NCBI GenBank assembly: GCA_015350385.1
Contig: WNKI01000003.1
Location: 2,579,799-2,643,798, forward strand
Origin: Aculops lycopersici
Taxonomy: Eukaryota; Arthropoda; Arachnida; Trombidiformes; Eriophyidae
DNA: 64,000 nt
Reading direction: 5' to 3'
Shown here: positions 19,901 to 29,654 of the stretch, piece after piece
Numbering within the stretch: the stretch's first letter is position 1
How the letters are laid out: each line of letters starts with the position of its first letter
The notes under the pieces: generated by a model
The model's database searches: none
What the model saw: the letters and a program-made list of their open reading frames with translations, nothing else
Told to the model about the DNA's origin: nothing
Program-made: the position numbers and the translations under genes

Positions 19901-20840
19901 TCTTTTCTCTCGAATCATTATGAGCAAGTGTGAATCGACGGAATGTAGCTTCTAGCTTGTCCAGGGTTACAAGTATGGTAAGGGATGGCATTTTGCATTG
20001 TTGGAGGGTAGTTGATCTCACTGTCATTGCTATGGAGGGATTCATGTGGCATATCTTTCTAAGTGTCTCTGCTCTTTGCACTGACCATTCTCTGTGTGTG
20101 GCCTCATCTTGGCGTTCACCAGATGTAATCAAAAAATGGCAGAGCTCTTGACAGCGCTCTGGCATATTGGCTAGAAGGCACAGAATGTAGTTAGGTCCAG
20201 ATTCGATATGCAAGAGCGCCTCCGACACATCTAGGATGTTTATAATAGGTATAGTGATGTTTTTGATCATGAGTGCATACAAACAAGTAAGTATGGTGTC
20301 AAAATAAATAGGGCAGTCAAAGAGTTCCGAAGCAGTTAACTTTGTTTGATTAGTGTTTGCTGATTGTCTTGCGATCTCCTGTAATCTAAGACACTCTGTA
20401 ACAACGATTCGCAGTTTATCAAATGAATCACAAGCCTCAAATTCTGAAGTTGGTGGCACCGATTGTAGATCTGCTGGTTCAACGTGTCTCGATGATAGTA
20501 AGTCTACAATTTGATTGAGTTCTTTAGAATAATAGATACAGTCGAGGAGTTCGACTTTCTTCTCGAACTGGGGGCTGAGCAGGAGCCTGGCGAGGCATGG
20601 TAAAACTTTGTTTGCATTCGGATCGCTATGGCCTTCGGCATCCCAATACTGCTGTTGGTGCAAACTGTCAAGATCCATACTAAGCATTATATTGAATAGC
20701 TTTTGACTGATCACCAGGGATGGCTCGTCAGTTTCTCTATCATCCAATGGCTTGTTACTATCATCGTTTTCTTGGTCTCTGGAGAATTGCGAAGTCGCCG
20801 TCACCGATGACACGGACGAGTGAGACGGAAAGCTGGACAT
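16911..20840 (-). CDS. INTS2: Integrator complex subunit 2
   Basis: Scaffold subunit of Integrator, which cleaves snRNA 3' ends and attenuates RNA polymerase II near promoters. About 1309 aa from the first ATG at 20840. The central part follows INTS2 closely: 'FYCALRGIGAIKLNSDEADI', 'ISELLLLIAIHFQSNQ', 'IADLVCTTLGMKLSIK', 'EHAVRLPVT', 'HDWIYRQIC' and 'LPKLIKAFVNSVIV'. The whole protein reads as helical repeats. A Lys-rich spacer ('KVKADKKKRPKKADD') lies in the middle and a Gln-rich end closes it. The single uninterrupted exon of almost 4 kb is notable, since INTS2 is multi-exonic in vertebrates. The stop TAA lies within the AATAAA signal (16910-16915, minus), so the 3' UTR must be very short. 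Confidence 0.93.
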   Translation of the reverse strand: MSSFPSHSSVSSVTATSQFSRDQENDDSNKPLDDRETDEPSLVISQKLFNIMLSMDLDSLHQQQYWDAEGHSDPNANKVLPCLARLLLSPQFEKKVELLDCIYYSKELNQIVDLLSSRHVEPADLQSVPPTSEFEACDSFDKLRIVVTECLRLQEIARQSANTNQTKLTASELFDCPIYFDTILTCLYALMIKNITIPIINILDVSEALLHIESGPNYILCLLANMPERCQELCHFLITSGERQDEATHREWSVQRAETLRKICHMNPSIAMTVRSTTLQQCKMPSLTILVTLDKLEATFRRFTLAHNDSREKSHDNDDQMELDEGTKPRRDDVIIEVEETFDATISFITDILLSTEDDTSNWFAQYTKTAQVKRIDHAHSSSLSTFRSIILDYMNVLFEVLLDEDSPFNSQSGESPSRSSEDTSSNTSCETNNKILVRATAALRFYCALRGIGAIKLNSDEADILLRMITCRPKLNQTSVSFATTGVCTLLACSAIVNNQKDEKIATEWLKWLIKQSDYSDTRYSSYGKCSISELLLLIAIHFQSNQTNQIADLVCTTLGMKLSIKASVSNCKSIFLGEVFNDQMIAEHAVRLPVTKSLDNSIPEFLLIHCVHQLLESRSFSKHQVPIHDWIYRQICESKRPMHNMLPKLIKAFVNSVIVSTSAHGHCGTNQPIPQEDIALVFKTQLYSVDKTVKVKADKKKRPKKADDNKDQLSNENEPHIVDIETAQVLLLYYLLLYDETKLKTLSTISMERSTLLRYDPDLMMEIPIFYLLQVVRENQNSYGFILPDLLRLVTSQYPELCSIQHWLTTDHQLHYGLRSEGTQSIEDKINAKISMGMVDSTKVIKNVKDGQLTQLEEGYEDLEESPRLLIKAMEEILALPREGIWPFVLTFISNLHKIIRLDATDSLEYKRLIKVTTKLWWKFNTIFPRKLWVMTVNATKKPQANTRNGPEVKPIEHSWDELTQDPLIVLRCDPRIYRCASFLDILLHVLGAFSAASKRSLSDWTIEQPGRQKETRNLEELRQTLVLAQTSAAIQILLESCLPSKDESEAISKRENGSELSDKETILLDRFESSVDCICEHLHQVFIADTNLAKLVHFQTYSSLLLPITSEKIPSMHICLDFIPELLSQPDLPKQVFVIELTSYLCEKYAITKSLNVAKLCFNVAYTLLQLLPSERRAIFYIPVLPALLRICKVFPILREDANIILSQIDQITLAHMASTSSRLSLGAGKPFEGLERMNWREARKLMNSLGIHEALYVCIQKCSLDLRTVEDVQRVVTREWMKHNQQSQQQVAAVSHAATAVQLQQ

Positions 20841-21126
20841 TCTTTCAGAATTATAATAGTGCAATAATTGATCTTATGCCTTGATAGGTAGCATCTGAAG
20901 GTGTCTTAGTGATAATTTTGGGTTGAAAATGTGTGCAAATATCAACAAATAATCTTGATGTGCTCTAATAAACTTGCATCCTGATCAAGTTACGGTGAAC
21001 AAGTTTTCTCTGACGAAATATAAATTCTTTCTCTCTGTCTGGCGCTCGGTGTGTCTGTCTCTTTCCTTAAAACTTGCAGCATGTTGTATGTTTATTCGAT
21101 TTCGTTTTTGAGCTTGCGCTTTCAGT
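20841..21126. other. INTS2 upstream region
   Basis: AT-rich leader and promoter region of INTS2. No other feature seen before the 297-bp repeat begins at 21127. Confidence 0.5.
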
Positions 21127-21423
21127 ACCGCTTTCCGTGATTCCCGATTTGAATGAGCAGGCGTCAGGATGACTCCCGCGCTGCTGCAGTTCGTGCTCTG
21201 AAAACCACGTTGCCAATCGGGGGAATTTGCTTTCGATTCTGTATTGCCTCGGGTAAATTTCGTTCCACACGAATAATACGACGGGATAAAGCCCGATACA
21301 TTATCTTGTTTCTTCTAGTGATGAGAATGAATTGATGTTAAACTTGAAACTAGATTGGAGACAACTTTGCAAAGTATTTAGCAATTTTATTTACTCTATT
21401 ATCCACCAATGCTTAAAAATCTG
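21127..21423. repeat. 297-bp direct repeat, copy A
   Basis: Aligns base for base with 23069-23365 in the same orientation, with one difference that I found (cccgatTtgaatg here, cccgatTcgaatg in copy B). It starts at accgctttccg and ends at cttaaaaatctg. The flanking sequences are unrelated and no target-site duplication is visible. It contains a small palindrome (CGGGATAAAGCCCG). No recognised RNA or protein family. Confidence 0.95.
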
Positions 21424-21740
21424 GACAACATCAACAACACCCACTAAACAATAGAGCGGGAGGCAAAAGACAAAGAAACATACAAATAATGATAATAATA
21501 TTGAAATAACAAAACAAACTAATCAATATAATGAAAAACTACACTCAACAATCTTAAAAAAGAAGACTTGGGTTATTTGAGTTTGATTTGTTATTAAAAC
21601 ATTTTGCTGAACCCGCAGAGAGTGTTTATAAAACAGGTGTATGTATCTAAGTTTGGTCTGTTACTCTATGTTACAATAAAAGAAAAGGCATTTGTATATG
21701 ATGGTCATAGTGGTGCTGGTGGTTGTATTAAAATAATTGC
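21424..21740. other. AT-rich spacer 3' of DCXR
   Basis: Low-complexity AT-rich sequence between repeat copy A and the DCXR stop codon. No gene seen. Confidence 0.5.
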
Positions 21741-22478
21741 TCAGCCTCTGGCCGAGATACCACCGTCTATTGGCAAGGTTGTTCCATTGATCATGGCCGC
21801 GTAGTTGGATAGCAGGAACATAACGGGAGCGACAACCTCCTCAACCTCGACGAATCTGTCCATTGGGATCTTAGATTTGAGTGCCTTTTGCTTAGTTTCT
21901 TCGGACCAAAATTGCTTGCCCATTTCGGTCCAAACGACAGTGGGATTAACGGAATTGCAACGAATGTTGAACTTTCCATGCTCGCTTGCCGTGGACTTGG
22001 TCAGGTAATCGAGCGCAACTTTGGTTGTTCCATAGATACAATGTCCGTCGAAGGCTCCATAGGAGGCGAGACTGGATATGTTAACGATGCTTCCAAACCT
22101 TCGCTCTCTCATTCCTGGTAAACACATTTGGATTAAATTTAAGCAACTCTTAAAATTGACATCGATCATGGAATCGATTTGATTCTCTTGGATGTCGCCA
22201 ACATCAATCAACTCACTAACGGCGGCATTATTGACCAATAGGTCGACATTTGAGGTATACTCTCGCAGTTTGGTCTGCGTCTCGTCCCAATTACCAAGAT
22301 CACATTGAACTGTAACAATTTTGGGGCATACTTTAATCAATTCGTCCAAATTATTCTGTGATCTGGAGACTGCAATAACCTTTGCTCCTAGCTCATCAAG
22401 TTTCTCGACGATAGCTCTGCCAATTCCTCTGCCAGCGCCGGTTACTAGGGCTGTCTTGCCTTCGAAATTAACTTGCAT
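21741..22478 (-). CDS. DCXR: L-xylulose reductase / dicarbonyl reductase (short-chain dehydrogenase)
   Basis: NADPH-dependent reductase of the glucuronate-xylulose pathway that also reduces alpha-dicarbonyls. The ATG at 22478 gives 245 aa, the family length, and the start 'MQVNFEGKTALVTGAGRGIG' matches DCXR. An upstream in-frame ATG at 22583 would add 35 polar residues. Rossmann motif TGAGRGIG (13-20), 'NNAA' (83-86), catalytic Ser136-Tyr149-Lys153 in the same positions as in human DCXR, and 'VNPTVVWTEMG' and 'TTLPIDGG' near the end. Val-Ser-Arg after the second strand fits NADP preference. Intronless. The gene sits between two copies of a 297-bp direct repeat, so recombination between them would delete it. 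Confidence 0.92.
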   Translation of the reverse strand: MQVNFEGKTALVTGAGRGIGRAIVEKLDELGAKVIAVSRSQNNLDELIKVCPKIVTVQCDLGNWDETQTKLREYTSNVDLLVNNAAVSELIDVGDIQENQIDSMIDVNFKSCLNLIQMCLPGMRERRFGSIVNISSLASYGAFDGHCIYGTTKVALDYLTKSTASEHGKFNIRCNSVNPTVVWTEMGKQFWSEETKQKALKSKIPMDRFVEVEEVVAPVMFLLSNYAAMINGTTLPIDGGISARG

Positions 22479-23068
22479 CTTGATTCTTGGTGGATTCTTA
22501 TGTTGAGCGTTAATTTGAATGTATTGTTGTAATTTAAAGGTAAAATTAAAGCCTTTACTTGATTTCTGTTGCGTAAGTTTCATCTACTTTTAAAGTAGTG
22601 ATAACTATGTAATAACTTGTGGCGTTTGTTGGTTCTTTATAACAAGCAAGTCACAGACGAAAAGTGACAATGATATAACTACAGTAGCATAGTGGCTTGT
22701 AAGACCAGAAGCCTGTTGCCAGCCAGCCCATTGGTTGGGTGAGTTGACCTACCACCGCAACTGTAGCTGGCTGTGACCACTGAGACACCAGATCTGGAAG
22801 CTTCATGAGAGCTGGCCACTGTATGCCTGGCAGCTAGTAGACTGCGTCATTTGTGCCCACGAAGTGATTGTGTGTGCTCGGCACATTAATTGATTGGATG
22901 ATGAAAAATGAACACAATGTTTCATTGAATCTGATTAAATGATCATTTCCATGTAAAATCTAGACACTTTCGCCAAGATCACGCAACCAGTGGCAGTCTT
23001 CGTGAGCTTGTGTGTGGAATTTTCCTCGCACAGAATTTTTTCCTTTGTTGGCCTGTTTAACATCACTA
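22479..23068. other. DCXR upstream region
   Basis: Contains the possible 5' coding extension to 22583 and the DCXR promoter region. Nothing else recognised. Confidence 0.5.
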
Positions 23069-23365
23069 ACCGCTTTCCGTGATTCCCGATTCGAATGAGC
23101 AGGCGTCAGGATGACTCCCGCGCTGCTGCAGTTCGTGCTCTGAAAACCACGTTGCCAATCGGGGGAATTTGCTTTCGATTCTGTATTGCCTCGGGTAAAT
23201 TTCGTTCCACACGAATAATACGACGGGATAAAGCCCGATACATTATCTTGTTTCTTCTAGTGATGAGAATGAATTGATGTTAAACTTGAAACTAGATTGG
23301 AGACAACTTTGCAAAGTATTTAGCAATTTTATTTACTCTATTATCCACCAATGCTTAAAAATCTG
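23069..23365. repeat. 297-bp direct repeat, copy B
   Basis: Second copy of 21127-21423, offset 1942 bp, same orientation, 296 of 297 bases identical by eye. It ends 123 bp before the WDR82 start codon. Confidence 0.95.
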
Positions 23366-23488
23366 AGCGATGAACTTATCATTTTAAGGTTATGAGGAAA
23401 GATTAAGAACTGAAAAACTAGAGCCAGTAAGAAAACAATCAAGCTATATTCATATCCATATTTTAGATATCCCACCAATAGATGTTTC

Positions 23489-24535
23489 ATGTCTTCAACT
23501 ATTTATAATTCTGTAAATGATTTTGTCGACTTATCAACCAATTCAATGAAACTAGACGAAACAACTATAACCAAATTTAAAGTTGCTAAAGAGTTCAGCG
23601 AGAATAAGGCCCGGATCAATTCCATCGATTACTCACTAGATGGGAAAAGTCTCATCTCATCCTCTGACGATGACACGATCGTCATGTATGATTGTGAGAA
23701 GGGCCTCAAGAAACGGGATATCATGTCTAAGAAGTATGGTGTTGATTTGATTAGATATACCCATGCTACAAATACTGCTATATATACCTCAACGAAAGAA
23801 GATGACACTATCAGATATTTGTCAACACATGATAACAAATACTTGAGATACTTTAAAGGTCATGAGAAGCGAGTGGTCAGCTTGGCCATGTCGCCGGCGG
23901 ATGATAGATTCCTCTCGGGGTCACTGGACAACTCATTGAGACTTTGGGATTTAAAGTCGGACAAACTGATTGGTAAAATTATAACACCAGGTGCAGCAGT
24001 CGCCAACTATGATCCAGAGGGACTGATATTTGCAGTTGGCGTCAACAATGATCATATTAGGCTTTATGATTCCAGATTATATGAGAAAGGACCATTTAGT
24101 ATGTTCAGAATATCAGCAGCTCCCCCTCCGAATATTCTTTGGAAGTCACTCAAATTCTCACCGAATGGAAAACAGATCCTCATCACCACAAATTATGAAG
24201 AGCTATTTATCCTAGACGCATTCTCCGGTCAACCCTTGCACAAACTAACCGTGGGACTGAAACAACCTAGCGGGCCAACTGAGTATCCGAGCGAATCGTG
24301 CTACTCGCCGGATTCGCAATTTATTCTTTGTGGAGCCCAAGATGGAAGTGTGCATGTTTGGTCGTCAAAATCGGGCGTTAAATTGACACAGCTTAAACCA
24401 GAGACTAAGGCAGATCCAGCTGATCCCGTGCAATGTGTCATGTTCAATCCAAAGTTCATGATGATTGCCTCTGCCTCAACAAAAATGTCCTTTTGGATAC
24501 CCACCATGCCGCCAAGCCAACAAATACCCTTATGA
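23489..24535 (+). CDS. WDR82: WD-repeat protein WDR82 (Swd2 homolog)
   Basis: Seven-bladed WD40 adaptor of the SET1/COMPASS H3K4 methyltransferase and of the PNUTS-PP1 phosphatase complex. It binds Ser5-phosphorylated RNA polymerase II. 348 aa with strong family blocks: 'ISSSDDDTIVMYDCEKG', 'KKYGVDLIRYTHATNTAIY', 'DDTIRYLSTHDNKYLRYFKG', 'LSGSLDNSLRLWDL', 'FDAFSG'-like 'ILDAFSGQPLH' and the close 'FNPKFMMIASASTKMSFWIP'. About 35 residues longer than the human protein, mostly at the N-terminus. Intronless. AATAAA at 24554-24559. It converges on AGMO. Confidence 0.95.
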   Translation: MSSTIYNSVNDFVDLSTNSMKLDETTITKFKVAKEFSENKARINSIDYSLDGKSLISSSDDDTIVMYDCEKGLKKRDIMSKKYGVDLIRYTHATNTAIYTSTKEDDTIRYLSTHDNKYLRYFKGHEKRVVSLAMSPADDRFLSGSLDNSLRLWDLKSDKLIGKIITPGAAVANYDPEGLIFAVGVNNDHIRLYDSRLYEKGPFSMFRISAAPPPNILWKSLKFSPNGKQILITTNYEELFILDAFSGQPLHKLTVGLKQPSGPTEYPSESCYSPDSQFILCGAQDGSVHVWSSKSGVKLTQLKPETKADPADPVQCVMFNPKFMMIASASTKMSFWIPTMPPSQQIPL

Positions 24536-24654
24536 TTTGGCTAATCGGCAAAGAATAAACGATCTTGGAACATCAGCAAACCATTCAACATTGTGATCGA
24601 AATCAACTTTTTTAAAAATTTATTCCAACTCTTATTGTACTCTTTTGATTGTAA

Positions 24655-26418
24655 TTAGTCTACCTTCTTCTCTGATATAAATCCGTATAGACTGGCCCAC
24701 TCTCTAATTGAACCTCCGTGCTTGATGACCACATCTCGGCTGATCTTGTATGAAAGTGTTACAAAGTTGATGAGTGTTGAGATGGCAAAGAACCCGTAGA
24801 TGATTGATATGATGGACATTCTATGTTGAAAGCTAAGACCTGTTAGTTCGATTCCATGATCGATTATGGGCACAAGCGAGTGTCTCGCTTTGAAAAATAG
24901 CAAGCATCTAAGTAGTTCATAGATGTCATTGTATCTCCGTTTATCGTCGAGCATCAAGCCCAGAGTTGTGATGGATATCAGTAGACTCGTGACTCCGATA
25001 TTGAGGGTAAACGAACTGAAGTGACCCTGATGCAAGGTGAGCTCATGATAGAAGAAGAGTACAAAGGCAAAATGCGCAACAATATAAGCATTCTTCCACT
25101 TGCTAATCTGTGGATCATACGAGTTGACCGGCCTAATGATTTTGGGCAACTCATCGTGATTTCCTAGCCTCGGCAAACCGGGTTTCCATCCAGGACCATA
25201 GAAGAGGACGCCAAATCTATTCGACCAATTGGTGGCTCGCTTGAATCGTCGCCAAATAACTGGCCAAGTGTGGAATTGCACCTTATGTGGATTGAAACTT
25301 CTAACAGGATGCACCAAACCGTAAACTGGTGGATTGGACTTGTCTTCAGCCATAAAAGTACCAAATAATCTATCCCAAATTATCAGCATGCCGCCATAGT
25401 TTTTGTCTATATACTCTGGATTTCTACTATGATGTACTCGATGGTGACTTGGTGTGTTTAGTATCAACTCTAGAGGGCCAACGGTGTCAACAATCTCCGT
25501 GTGCAACCAAACCATGTAGAGCTCGCTGAGTTGAAGATGGGCTAGAAAAACTTGGGGTGGGACGAAAAGAGCTAGAGGCATGTAGGTGAACTGTCCATGT
25601 AATTGAAACCGAAAGTTATTAGTAAGTTGCCTGAGTTAAATGACAAGGGTAAGAAAGAACTTAAATTGAATCAGGTTATAGATACTTACCCATGCTGTGA
25701 ATGGCTGGAGGACAGCCTGGCGGAGAGCAGACACGGCTGAAAACTCCTCGGAACTGTGGTGAGCTTGATGAACGGCCCAAATGAAGTTGACTTCATGAGC
25801 AAGTCGATGGGCCCAATAAAAGCCAAAATCGACGGTTAAGTAGCATATCCACCAAGTCCATAGGGAATCCCAAGGTAAAGTAACAAGTCTCAAGTTGTCC
25901 CAAACCAAACAATACATTAAAACCTCAATACTTCGCACTTTTATCCTTAGACACTCCTGAAAGATTCCCTGACTAAGAGAGCCAATGGACTCGTTTACAC
26001 GAATTGACTTTCGGCCCTGAATCAACCGGATACCATTCTCTATGGTGGCCACAACAAAGAAAACAGGAAACATCTCGGCAACATACCTCGGTACTTGATC
26101 CAAAGATGAGAACATGATCTCTGTAGGCCAAACTAAATAAAATAGAAACCTCAGCCTAACCACCAGGTTCCACGTAAAATTAAGCGCTTGATCACACAAA
26201 ATATCCAATGGCAACTCTATGGCGCCAAGCTGGAGCGATAATTTGCTAGCAACTTGCTCGCATATTGGCCAACTAACTGTAGATTGGCCAACAGCCGACA
26301 CGGTTGAATTAACCCCCAGACTCAACATATTTGCCATTATTTCTGTTACGTTTGATGCTGATGGTGCAACTTGATGAACTTGATAGCTTGTCATATCCTG
26401 TTGCTGTTGTTGAAACAT
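24655..26418 (-). CDS. AGMO: alkylglycerol monooxygenase (TMEM195)
   Basis: Two exons, complement(24655..25590, 25690..26418), joined by a 99-nt intron (TGG|GTAAGTATC ... CATGGACAG|TTCACC), giving 554 aa. It is a tetrahydrobiopterin- and iron-dependent ER membrane enzyme that cleaves ether lipids. The fatty-acid-hydroxylase His clusters are complete: H-R-L-A-H, H-Q-A-H-H and H-R-V-H-H in 'NTPSHHRVHHSRN'. The family block 'YIDKNYGGMLIIWDRLFGTF' is present, as are 'VYGLVHP', 'KVQFH' and 'GPGWKPGLPRLG'. Several membrane spans lie on both sides. About 110 residues longer than human AGMO, largely a Gln-rich N-terminal extension starting 'MFQQQQQDM'. Confidence 0.94.
25591..25689 (-). other. spliceosomal intron (99 nt) of AGMO
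   Basis: GTAAGTATC donor and ATGGACAG acceptor on the minus strand. Splicing produces AWFTYMPLALFVPP, matching the family. Confidence 0.88.
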
Positions 26419-28437
26419 TTCGATAGCTTCCGTCTTCGATCAAAAGGCTTCTGAGCATCTCATTGAACGTCTCACCTGTGAGACTTGTCAATTTTTGACC
26501 ACCCAATTAGACGCCACTAACCTCACACTGGTTGCTGATTGATTCGGTCAATCGAAATTTCAATCAAAAGCTCACAATGGCCATCTATCTTCAGAAGTCT
26601 CGGGCAATTAATGATAAACCCCAACACAAAGTCGACTAGTAGATTTGAATATTCAGGAGACAAATTGATTGTTCGCTTGACAGGTTAAATTTCAAAGGCT
26701 GTGGACAAACTTTTGCGCAAACTCAATGATTGGGCAGCAAATTTAAGTTTCTACGGCAATGATAAGACTCGACATCAGCATTGTCTAGCAATGGTCAAGC
26801 AACAGGTGTTTGAATGAGCAGCCACTCGCTCAGTTGCCTGCGCCAACGCCAATAGCCAATGAGATGCTCAAACAAAAACTTGAATTTTCAGCCACCGCCA
26901 CCTCGGGTAACGGCACCGAGAGCATCCGCTTTCAAACTTTCACTACCAACTCTACTCTTTTGTCACTATATAATGCTCATACTGTAACTCAAGACTGTCG
27001 TCGTGATTGCTGCCGCCGTTTATATTGCTAGTCTTGGAGTCTGGTGGACAATTTTCATTTCTGTTGGACTTCAATTGGCGGGTTGGGAGCAAATTCTGAG
27101 TTTTGAATGTCCATGATAATAGTCTAGGATGGTCAAAAGGAAACAACAATATATTTTTGACTCTGGGCGCCTTCTCACGAGAACTGCTCAAAGTTTTCAA
27201 AGTTTTCTCAAACTCTCTGTTAGTTTAGCCAGCTTGGCAGTTAGGAGCTAACTGGACAGCCAAGCTTACCTCCTGAGCTGCCAGGCGAGGGGTGGGCCAT
27301 TCTGATCATTGTATGCGCAAAAGAATGAGATCCATGGACTTTCATCGGTATCCTGGTCTTAGCGGCAACTCAGATAGGTGAACCCAAGATCTTTAGCTGC
27401 CAACCAAAACCATGGAAAGCTGCAATTGAATATCGTTGCTGCTGCTAATACTACTGCCTGGTTTCATTCCGATCTTACCCATGCAGATACCCGATGACTA
27501 GTAGAGTTTCAGGTAAAGCAAATCGCGTGCAATCTTCCGACAAAACAATCAATTGCAGTGGTTACCGTCGCTGGCAACGGAGGATTTGAACAAAATGTTA
27601 AAGAAAATTGGCTATGAAATTTTTCTACCGAACGGGTGAGGGATTTTAGTCATAAACCATGAGCAGTGTGCTCACCTGAGAGCTGAACGGCTTACAGGTG
27701 TCTACTGACTGGCTAGTATTTCCTCTTGAGCGTCTCGTTAATGTGAGTGGCCAACAGAGGAACAGAAAGATGGCAGTCAGAGATTCTAAAAGTTATTACG
27801 CATAAAGCAATCAATAGCTTTGAATGATTGTTTTGCGGAGATAGCAGAGCCAGAAAGAAAGGGTGAGAATGATTGCTGCTTACTGGCTTACGACTTACAA
27901 GAAATAAGAAATTAACTCCATTGGTCGTTTATCGGCGAAGTCCAAGCTTGCTTTTGGTCTAAGTGCAAACACGCGCTTACAGGTTGCTAGTGCGAAACAA
28001 GTGGAGTCTTTTCGTTCTCATTTCCTTGAGACGAACAAAGAGGTTTAAAATTATCATCGCAGGTGTAGCCAGCATTGTCCCGAGTAAATCACACACTGAT
28101 GGTTATTTATGGATCCTTAAGCGGCTTTGAGTTGTTTTTCTTGTATTATTACTTTATTTTTTGCTTACAGCTACCACTAACAGCTTGTAGATCCATCGTC
28201 TTCATGGCGAACATCTTGAATCTAGCTTGCAAATATGCGCGCAAAGATACCAGTGGTAATCCAAGCAGTCATTGCGCTGTTGTGAATATTATATTTAGTA
28301 CATACAGATTTGCAATAAGATAGACAAGTACGTGCTCCTCACATTCGGCTGATAATCCACAACTAATAAGTGGCCATCTATAAACAACTACCAGCTCATC
28401 GCAACTGACAGATTTGATGTTGTTCTTGTTATCTGGC
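26419..28437. other. 2-kb intergenic region between AGMO and RPL18A
   Basis: I see no convincing gene. The open frames are short and lack family features. An imperfect hairpin lies at 27231-27266. This is the longest gene-free stretch in the first 30 kb. Confidence 0.5.
27231..27266. repeat. hairpin-forming inverted repeat
   Basis: AGCTTGGC + AGTTAG, loop GAG, CTAACT, bulge GGACA, GCCAAGCT. This gives 14 paired positions with one 5-nt bulge. Confidence 0.7.
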
Positions 28438-28956
28438 TTAGATGAGACGTGCCTTGGGCCTTCTGGTTGTGAACCTCTTAAGCTTACCATCGAATTGGGA
28501 TGGAAGTGGGAACTTGATGCGGTTGTTGTGAAACTGCTTGATGTTAGGCCTACGGCATTTGCTTGCCTCAATTGGTGCAACACGGATAATTTGAATCGAC
28601 GATGAACGGGCCGAGTGACGGGATCCCATGTCTCTGTAAGCATGAGTTACGGCATCGGCGACAGTCAGCTCACGATACTCTCGGTACATGTTGTGGGTAC
28701 CAGTTCTTGAGTCATATCTAAGCCAAACACCGTAGTTTTTAACCTTTGCTGTTGGGTTCTTCTCGTGAACTTGTTGGACCTTCACTATCTGACCGGCTGT
28801 CTTCTTGATCTTCTTCAACTTTCTCAAAAAGTACCAAAATCTTGATTTGGCAACAACCTCGTCCTGGGCATAGATGGTCATGCGGAACAAAGGTGGACTT
28901 GGGTCCTTGGCACTTGGCAACTTGCGGCCAATGATTCTGTATTGTAGAAGAGACAT
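28438..28956 (-). CDS. RPL18A: 60S ribosomal protein L18a (eL20)
   Basis: Structural protein of the large ribosomal subunit. 172 aa, complete and intronless. Strong family blocks are 'VVAKSRFWYFLRKLKKIKKT', 'YGVWLRYDSRTGTHNMYREY', 'AYRDMGSRHSARSSSIQII', 'ASKCRRPNIKQFHNNRIKFP' and the basic end 'RFTTRRPKARLI'. ATG at 28956. It shares a 476-bp divergent upstream region with UBL5. Confidence 0.97.
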   Translation of the reverse strand: MSLLQYRIIGRKLPSAKDPSPPLFRMTIYAQDEVVAKSRFWYFLRKLKKIKKTAGQIVKVQQVHEKNPTAKVKNYGVWLRYDSRTGTHNMYREYRELTVADAVTHAYRDMGSRHSARSSSIQIIRVAPIEASKCRRPNIKQFHNNRIKFPLPSQFDGKLKRFTTRRPKARLI

Positions 28957-29432
28957 TCTGTTATCTAATGGATATGAGCCTAATGAGATGTGTATATGAT
29001 AGTATGGTTGTAATAATAATAATATTATTATTCAATAATAATAGATGGATATCCTCTAAATTTGTTCAATAAGATACAATAAGATCTCTCCTCGAATGGG
29101 ATACCATGTGCTGCTGCTGCTGTCGATGGGGTGCGAAAATGCATTCACATTGCATTGATGCCGCGCACACGCTGCTTCCGTCAGTGCCACAGAAAGCGCA
29201 CGTCAAAGCGCGCGCTATTCAAAATTCGGAGAGTCAGTTCTCAATCTGTTCGCCAGGTGGCGAGGGACAGAGCATTCAACAAAACAAAAACACGAGTCAC
29301 ATTTTCACTATATCTGTCAAATTGTCATATTAATTTGTCGAGGTTACAATATAATGTAGACTATTCTAATCCTACCGCAGACATATTCATAAATCTTTCT
29401 CATGACTATCAAGATTAAATATTCTAACAAAT
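28957..29432. other. bidirectional promoter region RPL18A/UBL5
   Basis: Head-to-head spacer with an AT-rich trinucleotide run (taataataatattatta, near 29009-29035) beside RPL18A. No ORF with family features. Confidence 0.5.
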
Positions 29433-29654
29433 ATGATCTCCATCAGTTTCAATGATAGACTTGGCAAAAAGGTTCGAATAATATGCAACGAGGATGACAC
29501 AATAGGTGATATAAAGAAAGTTCTAGCCGTCAAAACAGGGACTGCAGCGGGTAAGATCGTTTTGAAACGTTGGTATACTGTCTACAAGGATCACATCACC
29601 TTGGCAGATTACGAGATAGGAGATGGATCGTGTCTTGACTTGTACTACCAGTAA
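29433..29654 (+). CDS. UBL5: ubiquitin-like protein UBL5 (Hub1)
   Basis: Non-conjugated ubiquitin-like modifier that binds spliceosomal proteins such as Snu66 and affects splice-site use. 73 aa, the exact family length. Nearly every conserved block is present: 'NDRLGKKVRIICNEDDTIGD', 'KTGT...KIVLKRWYTVYKDH', 'LADYEIGDGSCLDLYYQ', ending in the family's Tyr-Tyr-Gln rather than a diglycine. Intronless. Confidence 0.97.
   Translation: MISISFNDRLGKKVRIICNEDDTIGDIKKVLAVKTGTAAGKIVLKRWYTVYKDHITLADYEIGDGSCLDLYYQ

Noticed and set aside
21127..21423. 297-bp repeat as an SRP (7SL) RNA or a tRNA-derived SINE
   Set aside because: A short stretch (GAGCAGG...ACTCCCG) recalls the 7SL helix 8 region, and GATTCGAAT recalls a B box. 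The GGAA tetraloop context, the Alu domain, a spaced A box, a T-run terminator and target-site duplications are missing.
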